DNA from: JAVDCA01 sp035293985
GTDB taxonomy: Bacteria > Pseudomonadota > Alphaproteobacteria > Rhizobiales > Xanthobacteraceae
Direction of reading: 5' to 3'
Length of the DNA stretch: 64,000 bases
NCBI GenBank assembly: GCA_035293985.1
Contig: DATGLS010000017.1
Location: 1-64,000, forward strand
A program made the translations under genes and the position numbers. A model generated the notes under the pieces. The model did no database searches. It saw nothing but the letters and a program-made list of their open reading frames with translations, and had not been told where the DNA came from. Shown here piece after piece: positions 32,354 to 41,758 of this stretch (position 1 is the first letter of the stretch; each line of letters begins with the position of its first letter).

Positions 32354-35048
32354 GCGTGTGTCCTTGCACACTTCCTTGCACGATCCGCCGCAGCTCCGGC
32401 AGGCACGAGCCGCAGTTCGTGCCGGCGCGCAACGCCTTGCCGATCTCCTCGACGCTCCCCGCCGCGCCCGAGCAGAGCGCGCCGCGGATCACGTTCAGGC
32501 CCACGCCGAAGCACGCGCAGACGATCGGTCCGGTTTCCGGCAGGCCGTCGGCGGCGCGCGTCGACAGGACCATGCGCCGCTGCGCCGGTGCCATGGCGCC
32601 GGCCGCGAACATCTCCTTGACGGCGTCCCAGTGCGGCGCTGCCGCGGCGGGACCGATGAACAGGCATCCTTCGAGCCGTCCCTGGGCAAAAGCCGCGACC
32701 CGGTAGAGGCCGCGCGGCACATCGATATATTCGGCGAATTCGATCGGTTCAACGCCCCGCCCGAGCAGCGACCGGGCCGCCTCCTTCCAGTCCATGACCG
32801 GCGCGTCGGTCGCCAGCAAATAGCCGGTCCCGCCCGCGACCGCGACGCGCGCCCACCAGTCCGACGCCGGCAGCGCGATCGGCTGGCGGGCAAGGGCGAA
32901 ACCGCGCGACGCGAACGCGATCGGCGCGATCGCCGCCGGCGTCGCCTTCGCCTCCGGCTGGCCCGACAGCGGATCGGTTAATGGCGCGACCAGATCGCCG
33001 ATGCGCGCGCACGAGGCGGTGGCGGCGCTCCAGTGAACTGGCGCGAACAGCACGCCCGGCTGCTGGCCGGCGCTGACGACGACCCGCAGCACGGCCGCTC
33101 CGTGCGAGGTCGTCACGCGCGCAAATCCACCGTCGACGAGACCGCAGGCTTGCGCGTCCTGCGGCGCAACCTCGACGAAGGGCTCGGGGCAATGCAGCGC
33201 GAGGCGCGGGCTCGCGCCGCTGCGCGTCATCGTGTGCCACTGGTCGCGCACCCGGCCGGTGTTGAGCCGCAACGGAAACTCGTCCGACAGAGCCTCGCGC
33301 AGAGCCGGCATCTCGGGGGCGACGAAGCGCGCCTTACGCTCGGCGGTGAAGAAACCTCCGTCGGCGAAGAAGCGACGCTGGCGACGCTTCTCCTGCGCGC
33401 GCACCGGCCACTGCGTCGGCTCGAGCGCCTCGAACTGCGCATCGGATATATCAGCGAGACCGCCGAGGTCGAAGTCGCGCCGGCCGCCGTTCTCGAAGGC
33501 GGAAAGGGCGGCATGCTCCCTAAAGATATCCGCCGCGACGCGATACCCGAAGGCGGCGTCAAATCCCATGCGCCGCGCGACCTGCGCGACGATCCACCAG
33601 TCCGCCTTTGCCTCGCCGGGCGGCGGCATGAAGGCGCGCTGGCGGGTGATGCGCCGCTCCGAGTTGGTGACGGTGCCGTCCTTCTCGCCCCAGGCGGCCG
33701 CCGGCAGCACCACGTGGGCGCCGGCCTCGATGGTGTCGTTGCGGCGCATGTTGTCGGAGACGACGAACAGATCGAGCTTCGTCAGCGCGTCACGAATTGC
33801 ACCGGCGCGCGGCAGCGACACCGCCGGATTGGTCGCCATCACCCACAGCGCCTTGATACGCCCGGCCTCGATCGCCTCGAACATCTGCACGGCCTTGAGG
33901 CCCTCATGCGTCGCCATGCGCGGCGCGCGCCAGAAGCGGCGCACGCGGTCGATCTCGGCGGGCGAGAAACCCATGTGCGCGGCGAGCTGATTGGCGAGGC
34001 CGCCGACCTCGCGTCCTCCCATGGCATTGGGCTGCCCGGTGAGCGAGAACGGTCCCATGCCGGGCTTACCGATGCGGCCGGTGGCGAGATGGCAGTTGAT
34101 GATGGCGTTGACCTTGTCGGTGCCCTGCGCCGACTGGTTCACACCCTGCGAATAGCACGTGACGGTGTGCGGGGTGGCGCGGAAGGCGCCGAAGAAGGCG
34201 ACGACGTCGGCGAGGGCCAGCCCGGTCGCCTTGGCGGTCGCGGCCGGGTCGGGCGCTATTGCGCGTGCCCGCTCGATCGCGTCGGCGAAGCCGGTCGTGT
34301 GATCGGCGATGAAGGCATCATCGAGCGCACCCGTCTCCGCAAGATGGACGAGCAGGCCGGAAAAGAGCGCCGTGTCGCTGCCCGGAGCGATCGGCAGGAA
34401 TAGATCCGCGTCCTCGGCGGTCGCGGTGCGGCGCGGATCGATGACGACGAGCCGCGCGCCGCGCTCGCGCCGGTTCGCCACCATGCGGCGAAACAGCACC
34501 GGATGGCACCAGGCAGCATTCGAGCCGGCGAGGATGATCAGGTCGGCCTCGTCGAGATCCGCATAGACGCCCGGCACCGTGTCGGCGCCGAACGCGCGGC
34601 GGTGGCCCGCAACCGAGGAGGCCATGCACAGGCGCGAGTTGGTATCGACATTGGCGGAGCCGATGAAGCCTTTCATCAGCTTGTTGGCGACGTAGTAGTC
34701 CTCGGTGAGGAGCTGCCCCGACAGATAGAACGCGACCGCATCCGGACCATGCTTGCGGATGACCCGGCTGAAGCCATCGGCCACATGGTTGATCGCAGTG
34801 CGCCAGTCGGTGCGCGCGAGCGCGCCGTCGCGCTTCAGCATCGGATGGAGCAGACGACCCTCGAGGCCGAGCGTCTCGCCCAGCGCGGACCCCTTCGAGC
34901 ACAGCGCACCGAAATTCGCCGGATGCATGGGATCGCCCGAGATGGCGACGCCGCCGCTCTCGTTCGGGCCCGCGAGCACGCCGCAGCCGACGCCGCAATA
35001 TGGGCACGCGGTGCGCACGCCGGCGGGTTGGGGCGCGAGCGCGTTCAT
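32334..35048 (-). CDS. nasC: Assimilatory nitrate reductase, molybdopterin catalytic subunit
   Basis: The 904-residue protein has an N-terminal [4Fe-4S] motif (CPYCGVGC then LCSKG), the bis-MGD oxidoreductase body (SRLCMASSVAGHRRAFGAD, AGSNAAWCHPVLFRR, SQGVNQSAQGTDKVNAIINC) and a molydopterin-binding domain (LNTGRVRDQWHTMTRSG). The C-terminal BFD-like [2Fe-2S] domain has CACFGVG and GTNCGSCLPEL. It reduces nitrate to nitrite in the cytoplasm. Domain layout matches the NasA/NasC/NarB group. It is followed by an overlapping cysG. Upstream lies a family C repeat that separates it from the CysJ-like gene. Confidence 0.95.
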   Translation of the reverse strand: MNALAPQPAGVRTACPYCGVGCGVLAGPNESGGVAISGDPMHPANFGALCSKGSALGETLGLEGRLLHPMLKRDGALARTDWRTAINHVADGFSRVIRKHGPDAVAFYLSGQLLTEDYYVANKLMKGFIGSANVDTNSRLCMASSVAGHRRAFGADTVPGVYADLDEADLIILAGSNAAWCHPVLFRRMVANRRERGARLVVIDPRRTATAEDADLFLPIAPGSDTALFSGLLVHLAETGALDDAFIADHTTGFADAIERARAIAPDPAATAKATGLALADVVAFFGAFRATPHTVTCYSQGVNQSAQGTDKVNAIINCHLATGRIGKPGMGPFSLTGQPNAMGGREVGGLANQLAAHMGFSPAEIDRVRRFWRAPRMATHEGLKAVQMFEAIEAGRIKALWVMATNPAVSLPRAGAIRDALTKLDLFVVSDNMRRNDTIEAGAHVVLPAAAWGEKDGTVTNSERRITRQRAFMPPPGEAKADWWIVAQVARRMGFDAAFGYRVAADIFREHAALSAFENGGRRDFDLGGLADISDAQFEALEPTQWPVRAQEKRRQRRFFADGGFFTAERKARFVAPEMPALREALSDEFPLRLNTGRVRDQWHTMTRSGASPRLALHCPEPFVEVAPQDAQACGLVDGGFARVTTSHGAAVLRVVVSAGQQPGVLFAPVHWSAATASCARIGDLVAPLTDPLSGQPEAKATPAAIAPIAFASRGFALARQPIALPASDWWARVAVAGGTGYLLATDAPVMDWKEAARSLLGRGVEPIEFAEYIDVPRGLYRVAAFAQGRLEGCLFIGPAAAAPHWDAVKEMFAAGAMAPAQRRMVLSTRAADGLPETGPIVCACFGVGLNVIRGALCSGAAGSVEEIGKALRAGTNCGSCLPELRRIVQGSVQGHTHERVAV

Positions 35049-35065
35049 CGGGGGTGCCGGGGTTT

Positions 35066-35241
35066 CCCTCCCCCCGCGCGCGAAGCGCGTGGCGGGGAGG
35101 GGTTAGGGGCGGGGGGCGCCGCTTGCTCGGAGCAAGCGTTGTTCGACCTCACAAAATTTGGAGCAAGCGAAGCCCCCCCACCCCGTCCGCCGTCGCTGTC
35201 GCGGCGGCGGCCGACCCTCCCCGCCAACGGGCGGGAGGGTA
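35066..35241. repeat. Intergenic palindromic repeat, family C copy 3
   Basis: It starts CCCTCCCCCCGCGCGCGAAG and ends CCTCCCCGCCAACGGGCGGG plus AGGGTA, in the same orientation as copies 1 and 4. It sits between the CysJ-like gene and the nitrate reductase gene within the nitrate operon. Confidence 0.8.
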
Positions 35242-35271
35242 GCAGCCGCGAGGCCGTGCCCTGCCCATTCA

Positions 35272-36963
35272 TCAATACACGTCCTGCTGATAGCGCCCCT
35301 TGCGCTTCAAATCCGCGACGAAGGCCACCGCCTCGTCGGTGGTGCGCACGCCGTGCTGGGCGACGATATCGACCAGCGCGCGCTCGACGTCCTTGGCCAT
35401 GCGCAGCGCATCGCCGCAGACGTAGACATGGGCGCCGTCGGCGAGCCAGCCCCAGACGTCGCGGCCGGATTGGCGCATGCGGTCCTGCACGTAGAATTTT
35501 TCGTCGGTGTCGCGCGACCAAGCGAGCGACAGCCGCGAGAGCACGCCTTTGGACTTCATTCCGGCGAGCTCGTCGGCGTAGAAGAAATCATACTCCGAGC
35601 GCTGATGGCCGAAGAACAGCCAGTTGCGCCCGGGCGCCTTCGTCGCCATGCGCTCGTGCAGGAAAGCGCGGAACGGCGCGACTCCCGTCCCGGGCCCGAT
35701 CATGATGATCGGCACCGACGGATCGGCCGGCAGGCCGAAGGCATGCGCCTTCTGCACATAGACCTTGAGCTTCTGCCCCTCGCGCACGCGCTCGGCGAGA
35801 AACGTCGAGGCGACGCCGAGCCGGCGGCGGCGGCCGACGTCGTAGCGCACCGCATCGACGGTGAGCGAGACGCGCTTCGGGTCGACCTTGGGCGAGGACG
35901 CGATCGAGTAGAGGCGCGGCTGCAGCGGCTCGAGCGACTCGATGAGAGCTTCCGGGTCCGGCCGCACGCCGGGAAACTTCTCGATCGCGGCGAGCACGTC
36001 GAGGGTCGCGGCATCGCGGTCCGGATCCTCGCCGGCGGCGAGCGACTTCGCCTTGAGGCGGCGGTCGCCGCCGGTGAGATACGAGAACAGCTGAAACAGC
36101 ATGTCGGGCGCCGGCGCGAGCGACACCCCATCGATCAGCACATCGCGCAGCGGGCGACCGCCGATCGGAAAATCGGCCGGCGCGCCGAGCGTGTGGATCA
36201 CCGCATCGACCAGCGCCGGGTCGTTGGTCGGCGCGATGCCGAAGGCATCGCCCACCGTATACTCGAGCCCGGTGCCGGACAAATCGATGTCGATGTGCCA
36301 CGTCTCCTTGTTGGAGCCCGGCTTGTTGAGCCGTGTGCGCTTGAGGAAGACGGCCTCGACCGGATGATCGCGCGAGGTTCCGGGCGCGTGGCGCGGTGCC
36401 GGAGCAGCCGTAGGCGCCGCGTCGGCCGCGCGCGCCTCCGCCGGTACCGTCGCGGTGGCGGCGGCGGGCGCGGCGGCCGGCGCCACGGCAGCGAACTCCT
36501 CGCTCAGCTTCTTGAGCATGCGCAGCGTGTCCTTGCCGCCAGGCACGCACAGGTTCAGCCGCTCCTCCTTCTTGAGAAAGAGCGCGTTCGAATAGTCCTC
36601 GCACGAATAGCCGCACTGGCCGCAGTCCTGCTGGCCCATCGCGGCCATCATGCGCCGGCGCAGCGGCCGGCCCTCAGCGAGCTGCATGCGCTCGGGCAGC
36701 GCAATCGTCTGGTCGTGCCAGGGCGCCTCGCCGTCGTCGCCGTCGTCGAGCGGCCCCTTGGGCGCCGAATTGGGCGCCGAATTGGGCGCCGGCGCCACGC
36801 CCGCCATCAGCCTGGCGCCCTCCTCGGGCGTGAGCGCGGTCACCCCGCCGTCGAGGCCGAGATAGCCGGCGAAGAAGCCGTTGAGCCAGGCGCGCTGCTC
36901 CGGCGTGAATGGCGCCGTCTCGGGCAGCAGCGAGGGCACGGGCGGCGGCAGGGTCTTGCTCAT
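35272..36963 (-). CDS. CysJ-like NADPH reductase with an Fe-S domain instead of a flavodoxin domain
   Basis: Residues 230-563 form a sulfite reductase alpha-type FAD/NADPH module: PRLYSIASSP for FAD, IIMIGPGTGVAPFRAFLHER and FFGHQRSEYDFFYADEL for NADPH, and a C-terminal aromatic residue. The usual N-terminal flavodoxin (FMN) domain is absent. Residues 1-160 instead contain CGQCGYSCEDYSNA and NLCVPGG, four cysteines as in a [4Fe-4S] domain. An alanine/proline linker joins the halves. The start overlaps the nirA stop (ATGA), so it is the probable electron donor to that reductase. Confidence 0.85.
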   Translation of the reverse strand: MSKTLPPPVPSLLPETAPFTPEQRAWLNGFFAGYLGLDGGVTALTPEEGARLMAGVAPAPNSAPNSAPKGPLDDGDDGEAPWHDQTIALPERMQLAEGRPLRRRMMAAMGQQDCGQCGYSCEDYSNALFLKKEERLNLCVPGGKDTLRMLKKLSEEFAAVAPAAAPAAATATVPAEARAADAAPTAAPAPRHAPGTSRDHPVEAVFLKRTRLNKPGSNKETWHIDIDLSGTGLEYTVGDAFGIAPTNDPALVDAVIHTLGAPADFPIGGRPLRDVLIDGVSLAPAPDMLFQLFSYLTGGDRRLKAKSLAAGEDPDRDAATLDVLAAIEKFPGVRPDPEALIESLEPLQPRLYSIASSPKVDPKRVSLTVDAVRYDVGRRRRLGVASTFLAERVREGQKLKVYVQKAHAFGLPADPSVPIIMIGPGTGVAPFRAFLHERMATKAPGRNWLFFGHQRSEYDFFYADELAGMKSKGVLSRLSLAWSRDTDEKFYVQDRMRQSGRDVWGWLADGAHVYVCGDALRMAKDVERALVDIVAQHGVRTTDEAVAFVADLKRKGRYQQDVY

Positions 36964-38747
36964 GCGGCGGCCTCCGCGTCGAACATGTCCTTGAGCGCCG
37001 CGACCTCGTGGCGGCGCGCGAAAGCCAAGAACATCTCGTCGGGTGCGGCGCGATGCTTGAGATAGGCGTGCAGCATGCGCTCGACCGTCGCCGGCACCTG
37101 CTCGGCCTTGACGTCGCGATAGACCTCGCGCGCGAGCCCGGCATCGGGCCCGAACCCGCCGCCGACCAGCATGTGATAACCCTCGACGGTGTCGCCTTCG
37201 TCCGACACCTGCACCTTGCAGGCGATCAGCCCAATGTCGCCGACATAGTGCTGCGCGCACGAATGATGGCAGCCGGTGAGATGGATATTGATCGGTTGAT
37301 CGAGCGCGACGCGCGCCTCGCACCAGCGCGCGATCTCCTCGGCGTGGCCCTTGGTGTCGGATGCCGCGAACTTGCAGCCGACATTGCCGGTGCAGGCGAC
37401 GAGGCCGGCGCGGATCGAGGTCGCCTTCGTGGTGAGGCCGAGCCTCTCGATGGCGGCCTGCGCGAGCGCGACCTTGTCGTCGGCGACGCCGGAGAGGATC
37501 AGGTTCTGCCATACAGTCAGGCGAATCTCGCCGTCGCCGAGATCGGCTGCGAGTTTTGCGAGCCCGCGCATCTGCGCGCCCGTGAGCTTGCCGACCGGCA
37601 GCACCACGCCGACCCAGTTGAGGCCCGGCTGCTTTTGCGCATGCACGCCGATATGGGCACTGCGATCGAAGCGCGGCCGCGGCTTGACCGCGGCAGCCGG
37701 CACGCGCGCGAGCTTGCGGCCGAGCTTCTCCTCGACCAGGGTCATGAACTTGTCGACGCCGAGCGCATCGAGCACGTATTTGAGCCGCGCCTTGGTGCGG
37801 TCGGTGCGATCGCCGTGATCGATGAACACGCGCACGACCGCGTCGGCGACCTGCGTCGCCTCGGCGGGCCTCACCACCACGCCGGTCTCGCGGGCGAAAT
37901 CGCGATGGCCCGTGATGCCCCCGAGGCCGAGCCGGAACCAGATGCCGGGCTCGATGCCATGGCCCTCAGCGACGTCGACCGCCGCGAATGCGATGTCGTT
38001 CGTATCCTCCAGCACAGGAATCGTGCCGGCGCCGTCGAAGGCGACGTTGAACTTGCGCGGCAGGCCGTAGAGCGCGCGCTCGTTGAGAATGTGGAAGTGC
38101 CACTCGCGCGCGTAGGGCCGCGTATCGATCAACTCGCACGGATCGATTCCTGCCGTCGGCGTGCCGGTGACGTTGCGAATATTGTCGGCGCCGGAGCCGC
38201 GCGAGCAGAGGCCGAGATCCTGGATCGCCTCGACCATCGCGACGGCGTTCTTCGGCTCGATCTCGCGAACTTGCAGGTTGGCGCGCGTCGTCACGTGCGA
38301 GTAACCGCCACCGTAGCGCTCGGCGAGATCGGCGAGACCGGTAAGCTGCCAATGCTTGAGGATGCCGTTCGGCATGCGCAGCCGGCACATGTAGGAGCTC
38401 TGCGCCGGCGCCACGTAGAACAGGCCGTAGTAGCGCCAGCGAAAATTGTCCGCCGGCTTGGGCGCCTCGTTCTTCTCGGCTTGCGCCTTCAGCCGCTCGT
38501 AGGCGTCGAACGGGTGCTCCTCGCGCTTGAACTTCTCCTGGTCGGAGAGCTTCTTGCCCTCCTTCAGCACACGGTCCTGCGCCTTGAAGGCGGCCGCGTC
38601 CGGTCCGGTCGGCTCCGCCTCCGGCTTGGCGGCCATCGGCGGCGCGCCGCGGGCCGCGCGGCCGGCCTGGATGCCGGACGCGAAGCCTTCGAGGTAGCGC
38701 TTCTGCTCGGCGGTGAACTCGCCGCCGCCTCCGGGGAGGATCGTCAT
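36960..38747 (-). CDS. nirA: Siroheme nitrite/sulfite reductase (NirA family)
   Basis: The 595-residue protein has the duplicated ferredoxin-like and siroheme domains of the assimilatory nitrite/sulfite reductases. Visible motifs are the substrate-side arginines in YSHVTTRANLQVRE, RNVTGTPTAG, IRLTVWQNL and the cluster/siroheme cysteines in CTGNVGC and GCHHSC. Context, between a nitrite channel and a reductase in a nas cluster, favours nitrite reduction to ammonium. It overlaps both neighbours by ATGA, indicating translational coupling. A sulfite reductase role cannot be excluded from sequence. Confidence 0.9.
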   Translation of the reverse strand: MTILPGGGGEFTAEQKRYLEGFASGIQAGRAARGAPPMAAKPEAEPTGPDAAAFKAQDRVLKEGKKLSDQEKFKREEHPFDAYERLKAQAEKNEAPKPADNFRWRYYGLFYVAPAQSSYMCRLRMPNGILKHWQLTGLADLAERYGGGYSHVTTRANLQVREIEPKNAVAMVEAIQDLGLCSRGSGADNIRNVTGTPTAGIDPCELIDTRPYAREWHFHILNERALYGLPRKFNVAFDGAGTIPVLEDTNDIAFAAVDVAEGHGIEPGIWFRLGLGGITGHRDFARETGVVVRPAEATQVADAVVRVFIDHGDRTDRTKARLKYVLDALGVDKFMTLVEEKLGRKLARVPAAAVKPRPRFDRSAHIGVHAQKQPGLNWVGVVLPVGKLTGAQMRGLAKLAADLGDGEIRLTVWQNLILSGVADDKVALAQAAIERLGLTTKATSIRAGLVACTGNVGCKFAASDTKGHAEEIARWCEARVALDQPINIHLTGCHHSCAQHYVGDIGLIACKVQVSDEGDTVEGYHMLVGGGFGPDAGLAREVYRDVKAEQVPATVERMLHAYLKHRAAPDEMFLAFARRHEVAALKDMFDAEAAA

Positions 38748-39592
38748 TCCGCCGGCACCTGCGCGGCCGCCGGCACGAAGGCCGGCTCGCTGGCGGTCTG
38801 ATCCGCTGTCCTGGGCCGGCAGGTCACATAGAGCGCGAGGCCGGTGAAGACGAAGCCACCGACGATATTGCCGAGGGTCACCGGAATCTGGTTCCACAGC
38901 CACCAGTCGACGAACGAGACCTTTGCGCCGAGCAGCATGCCGGTCGGGATGATGAACATGTTCACCACGGCGTGCTCGAAGCCCTGCGCGAAGAATGTGA
39001 AGATCGGCAGCCAGATTGCCGCGATCTTGCCGATGGTGGACTTGCTGCACATGCCCATGACGACGCCGAGGCAGACCAGCCAGTTGCAAAGGATCGCCTT
39101 GACGAAAGCCGTCACCCAGCCGGCGGCGCCGAAAGCCGCATAGCCCGTGGTCTTCATCTCGGCGATGGCGACGATCTTCGCCGCGACGCCGGTCGGCGCG
39201 ACCTTGCCCATGTTGGTGAGGGCGATCGCGAGCAGCGCGCCGTAGATGATGCTGCCGATCAGGTTGCCGACGAACACCCAGCTCCAGTTGACGATGATCT
39301 TCTTGCTGTCGATGCCGTCCTCGAGCCGTGCCAGCGGCAGCAGGCCGAAGCTGCCGGTGACGAGCTCGAGCCCGAGCAGCACGATCATCACCAGGCTGAC
39401 GGGAAAGATCAGCGCGCCGACCAGCGGCTGGCCGGTCGAAACCATGGCGCCGAGCGCGAGACTGGTCGCCGCGCCGAGCAGCGCACCCGAGAGCATGCCG
39501 CGAATGAGAAGATCGCGCGGTGCGAGCGCGAGCTTCGCGCGTGCGCTCTCGATCATCGTCGCCACGACGTCAATCGGCTTCACGTAGTCCAT
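38744..39592 (-). CDS. Formate/nitrite transporter (FNT) family channel
   Basis: The 282-residue protein has six hydrophobic helices and FNT signatures: LLIRGMLSGALLGAATSLAL, LVTGSFGLLPLARLEDG, VGNLIGSIIYGALL, CNWLVCLGVVMGM and FEHAVVNMFIIPTGML. In this operon nitrite is the likely substrate. The start ATG follows AGGA. The gene overlaps nirA by four bases, and a 339-bp leader with possible promoter and hairpins precedes it. Confidence 0.9.
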   Translation of the reverse strand: MDYVKPIDVVATMIESARAKLALAPRDLLIRGMLSGALLGAATSLALGAMVSTGQPLVGALIFPVSLVMIVLLGLELVTGSFGLLPLARLEDGIDSKKIIVNWSWVFVGNLIGSIIYGALLAIALTNMGKVAPTGVAAKIVAIAEMKTTGYAAFGAAGWVTAFVKAILCNWLVCLGVVMGMCSKSTIGKIAAIWLPIFTFFAQGFEHAVVNMFIIPTGMLLGAKVSFVDWWLWNQIPVTLGNIVGGFVFTGLALYVTCRPRTADQTASEPAFVPAAAQVPAE

Positions 39593-39931
39593 CGTTCCTG
39601 CTCCGCGGCTCCCGATCGCGCATGCGGCGCGGCGTTGTGGGGCCTGATGACAAACGCCGCCCGTCCAGACCTCAGGGGAGGTCCGACGCAGCGGCGTCGC
39701 TGCAAATGCCCCTCGGGGGCGACGGCTGCGATCCGCACTGACCGCCTGCCGCCCTTCACTATTCAAGGAGCATGCCAGACGCCGGAAATTGGAAAAATGT
39801 ATCCCGTCAATACCTTAGAGGAGCGCCTGAAGCTGCTCATTAATTATTCAACAAGAATTCCTGCTCCTTTTTGCGCCAGTCGGCTCATGATTTATGCTGC
39901 ACCGCAAACAGGCAGCGGACCTGCCGCTCAA
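39593..39931 (-). promoter_or_regulatory. Leader region of the FNT-nirA operon with sigma54-like promoter
   Basis: This 339-bp gap contains TGGCATGCTCCTTGAA on the - strand at 39777-39762, with the -24/-12 spacing of sigma54 promoters but TTGA in place of TTGC. Downstream stems include GCAGC-GACGCC-GCTGC near 39700 and GACCTC-CCCT-GAGGTC near 39675. No T-tract follows, so a terminator is not shown. The AT-rich part around 39780-39890 is unusual for this DNA and fits a promoter zone. Confidence 0.4.
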
Positions 39932-41146
39932 TCATGCGGCCGCACGCAACGCCTGCGCACGCCCGAAGGCGAGGTCGTCGCGGAAGCCGGCGATCGACGC
40001 GCCCGAGCGGATGAGGTCCTGATACCAGGTGCCGTCGCTCGTATCGCCGTAGAGCACCGCGCCGACCAGGCGATCCTCGGCGACGACGAGCTTGCGATAG
40101 ATGCCGAAGCCGGGGTCGTGCAGCACGATCAGCTCGGCGTCGTCGCGGCCGAGAAAATCGCCGGCGGAGAAGACGTCGACGCCCGAGACCTTGAGATTGG
40201 TCGCAACCACCGATCCGCGATAGCTCGCCGGCCTGCCGGCGAGCCGCCGCGCCAGCACGGCCGCCTGCTCGTAACCGGGCTCGACCAGGCCGTAGCACTG
40301 GCCGCGATGCTCAATGCATTCGCCGATGGCGAACACGTCGGGCGCGCTGGTCGCCAAGCCGTCGTCGACCATGATGCCGCGGTTGACCGCGATGCCGGCC
40401 TGCGCCGCCAGCGTCGCATTCGGGCGCACGCCGACCGCGAACACGACCAGGTCGGCCGGGATGACACGGCCGTCCTCGAGCTCCACCGCCTCGACCCGCT
40501 CGCTGCCGGCGATCCGGGTCGTCTCGGCCGCGAGCAGCACCTCGATGCCGCGCGCCTCGACGGCGCGCCGCAGCATGCCGGCCGCGACCGGATCGAGCTG
40601 GCGTTCCATCAGACGATCCATCAGATGGACCAGCGTCACCTGCGCACCCGCCTTGGCGAGCCCATGCACAGCCTCGAGGCCGAGCAGCCCGCCGCCGATC
40701 ACGACGACGCGCGTGGCGGGCCCGGCGCGCATGCGCATCGCATCGACGTCGCCGATATCGCGGAAGTTCATCACGCCGGCGAGATCGATGCCAGGGATGG
40801 CGAGCCGGATCGGCCGTGAGCCGACCGCGAACACCGCCTTGGAGAACGACAGCTGTCCGCCATCGGCGAGTGTCACGGTGCGCGCCGCCACATCGACGCC
40901 GGTCGCACACGCGCCGTAGCGCAAGGTGACGCCGCGGTCACGCCACCAGCGCGCGGGGCGCAGCTCGACATCGGCCGGCGCAACCTCGTCGGCGAGCAGG
41001 GAGGACAGCAGCACGCGGTTGTAGGCGAGCCGCGGCTCCTCGCCGATCACCGCGACGGCGTAGCGCCCGAGCGCGCATTTGGCCATCTCGTCGACCAGCC
41101 GGGCGGCCGACATGCCATTGCCGATGATGACGAGCGGTTCGCTCAC
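39932..41146 (-). CDS. FAD-dependent NAD(P)H oxidoreductase (Flp/NirB N-terminal type)
   Basis: The 404-residue protein has two Rossmann motifs, LVIIGNGMSAARLVDEM for FAD and VVVIGGGLLGLEAVHGLAKA for NAD(P)H, plus ADLVVFAVGVRPN and DVFAIGECIEHRGQCYGLVE. It matches the N-terminal flavin domain of NirB and rubredoxin-type reductases. In Bradyrhizobium nitrate assimilation a flavoprotein of this kind (Flp) serves the nitrate reductase and the adjacent haemoglobin. The same order is seen here, 21 bp after the haemoglobin gene. Confidence 0.9.
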   Translation of the reverse strand: MSEPLVIIGNGMSAARLVDEMAKCALGRYAVAVIGEEPRLAYNRVLLSSLLADEVAPADVELRPARWWRDRGVTLRYGACATGVDVAARTVTLADGGQLSFSKAVFAVGSRPIRLAIPGIDLAGVMNFRDIGDVDAMRMRAGPATRVVVIGGGLLGLEAVHGLAKAGAQVTLVHLMDRLMERQLDPVAAGMLRRAVEARGIEVLLAAETTRIAGSERVEAVELEDGRVIPADLVVFAVGVRPNATLAAQAGIAVNRGIMVDDGLATSAPDVFAIGECIEHRGQCYGLVEPGYEQAAVLARRLAGRPASYRGSVVATNLKVSGVDVFSAGDFLGRDDAELIVLHDPGFGIYRKLVVAEDRLVGAVLYGDTSDGTWYQDLIRSGASIAGFRDDLAFGRAQALRAAA

Positions 41147-41167
41147 GGTGGCTCCAACGGCAGGCCG

Positions 41168-41596
41168 TCATTCCGCTGCGGCGGGGCGGCCGTAGGCCTC
41201 GCCGATCATGTAACCGGACAGCGTCGCGTAGGCCGCGGCCCAGGCTGCGGCGAGCTCCTGCGTCCACTGCTGCGGTCCGAGCCCGCGCTCGAGCGTCCAC
41301 AGCAGCGCCGCCCCGACCGTCGCGTAATGCGCGGCGGTCACGCCATAGGCGACGTGGCGCTTGGCGAGCATGCTCGCGGCCGGAAGGATCGAGTTGAGGT
41401 TGCCGAGCCCGTTGACGACGACGGCGAGCGTCGTCATCAGCTTGCGGCCCTGCTCCTTCATGTCGCCCTTGAACATCGGCCTGACCTCGGGCGCGATCTC
41501 GAAGAGCCGGCCGTAGAAAAGCGCCGCTGCCTGCTCGGAAATCGGCGCGACCTCGGCAAAACTGTCCTGGATGAGCTTGACCTGGGCGGGAGTCAT
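41168..41596 (-). CDS. Single-domain haemoglobin (Bjgb-like)
   Basis: The 142-residue globin has the full helical fold: LIQDSFAEVAPISEQAAALF in helix A/B, Phe42 at CD1 (RPMFKGD), a glutamine in the E7 region (KEQGRKL) and the proximal histidine His81 in AKRHVAYGV. No reductase domain is fused. In Bradyrhizobium a protein of this kind detoxifies nitric oxide made during nitrate assimilation, working with the neighbouring flavoprotein. The ATG with GGAG seven bases upstream gives the normal globin start. Confidence 0.92.
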   Translation of the reverse strand: MTPAQVKLIQDSFAEVAPISEQAAALFYGRLFEIAPEVRPMFKGDMKEQGRKLMTTLAVVVNGLGNLNSILPAASMLAKRHVAYGVTAAHYATVGAALLWTLERGLGPQQWTQELAAAWAAAYATLSGYMIGEAYGRPAAAE

Positions 41597-41758
41597 CGTG
41601 GTTCTCCGACGGTAGGTCTCGATATCCCCGGCGATCCCGCCGCGCGCCACGTCATCATGAGTGTCGGTGACATGGCGCGCGGTTCATTGCTTTTTTGTCG
41701 GCCGCGCGACTCGGGCGCGGCTGCATCATTCGGAGCATGATTTCTTCCGGATCATGCT

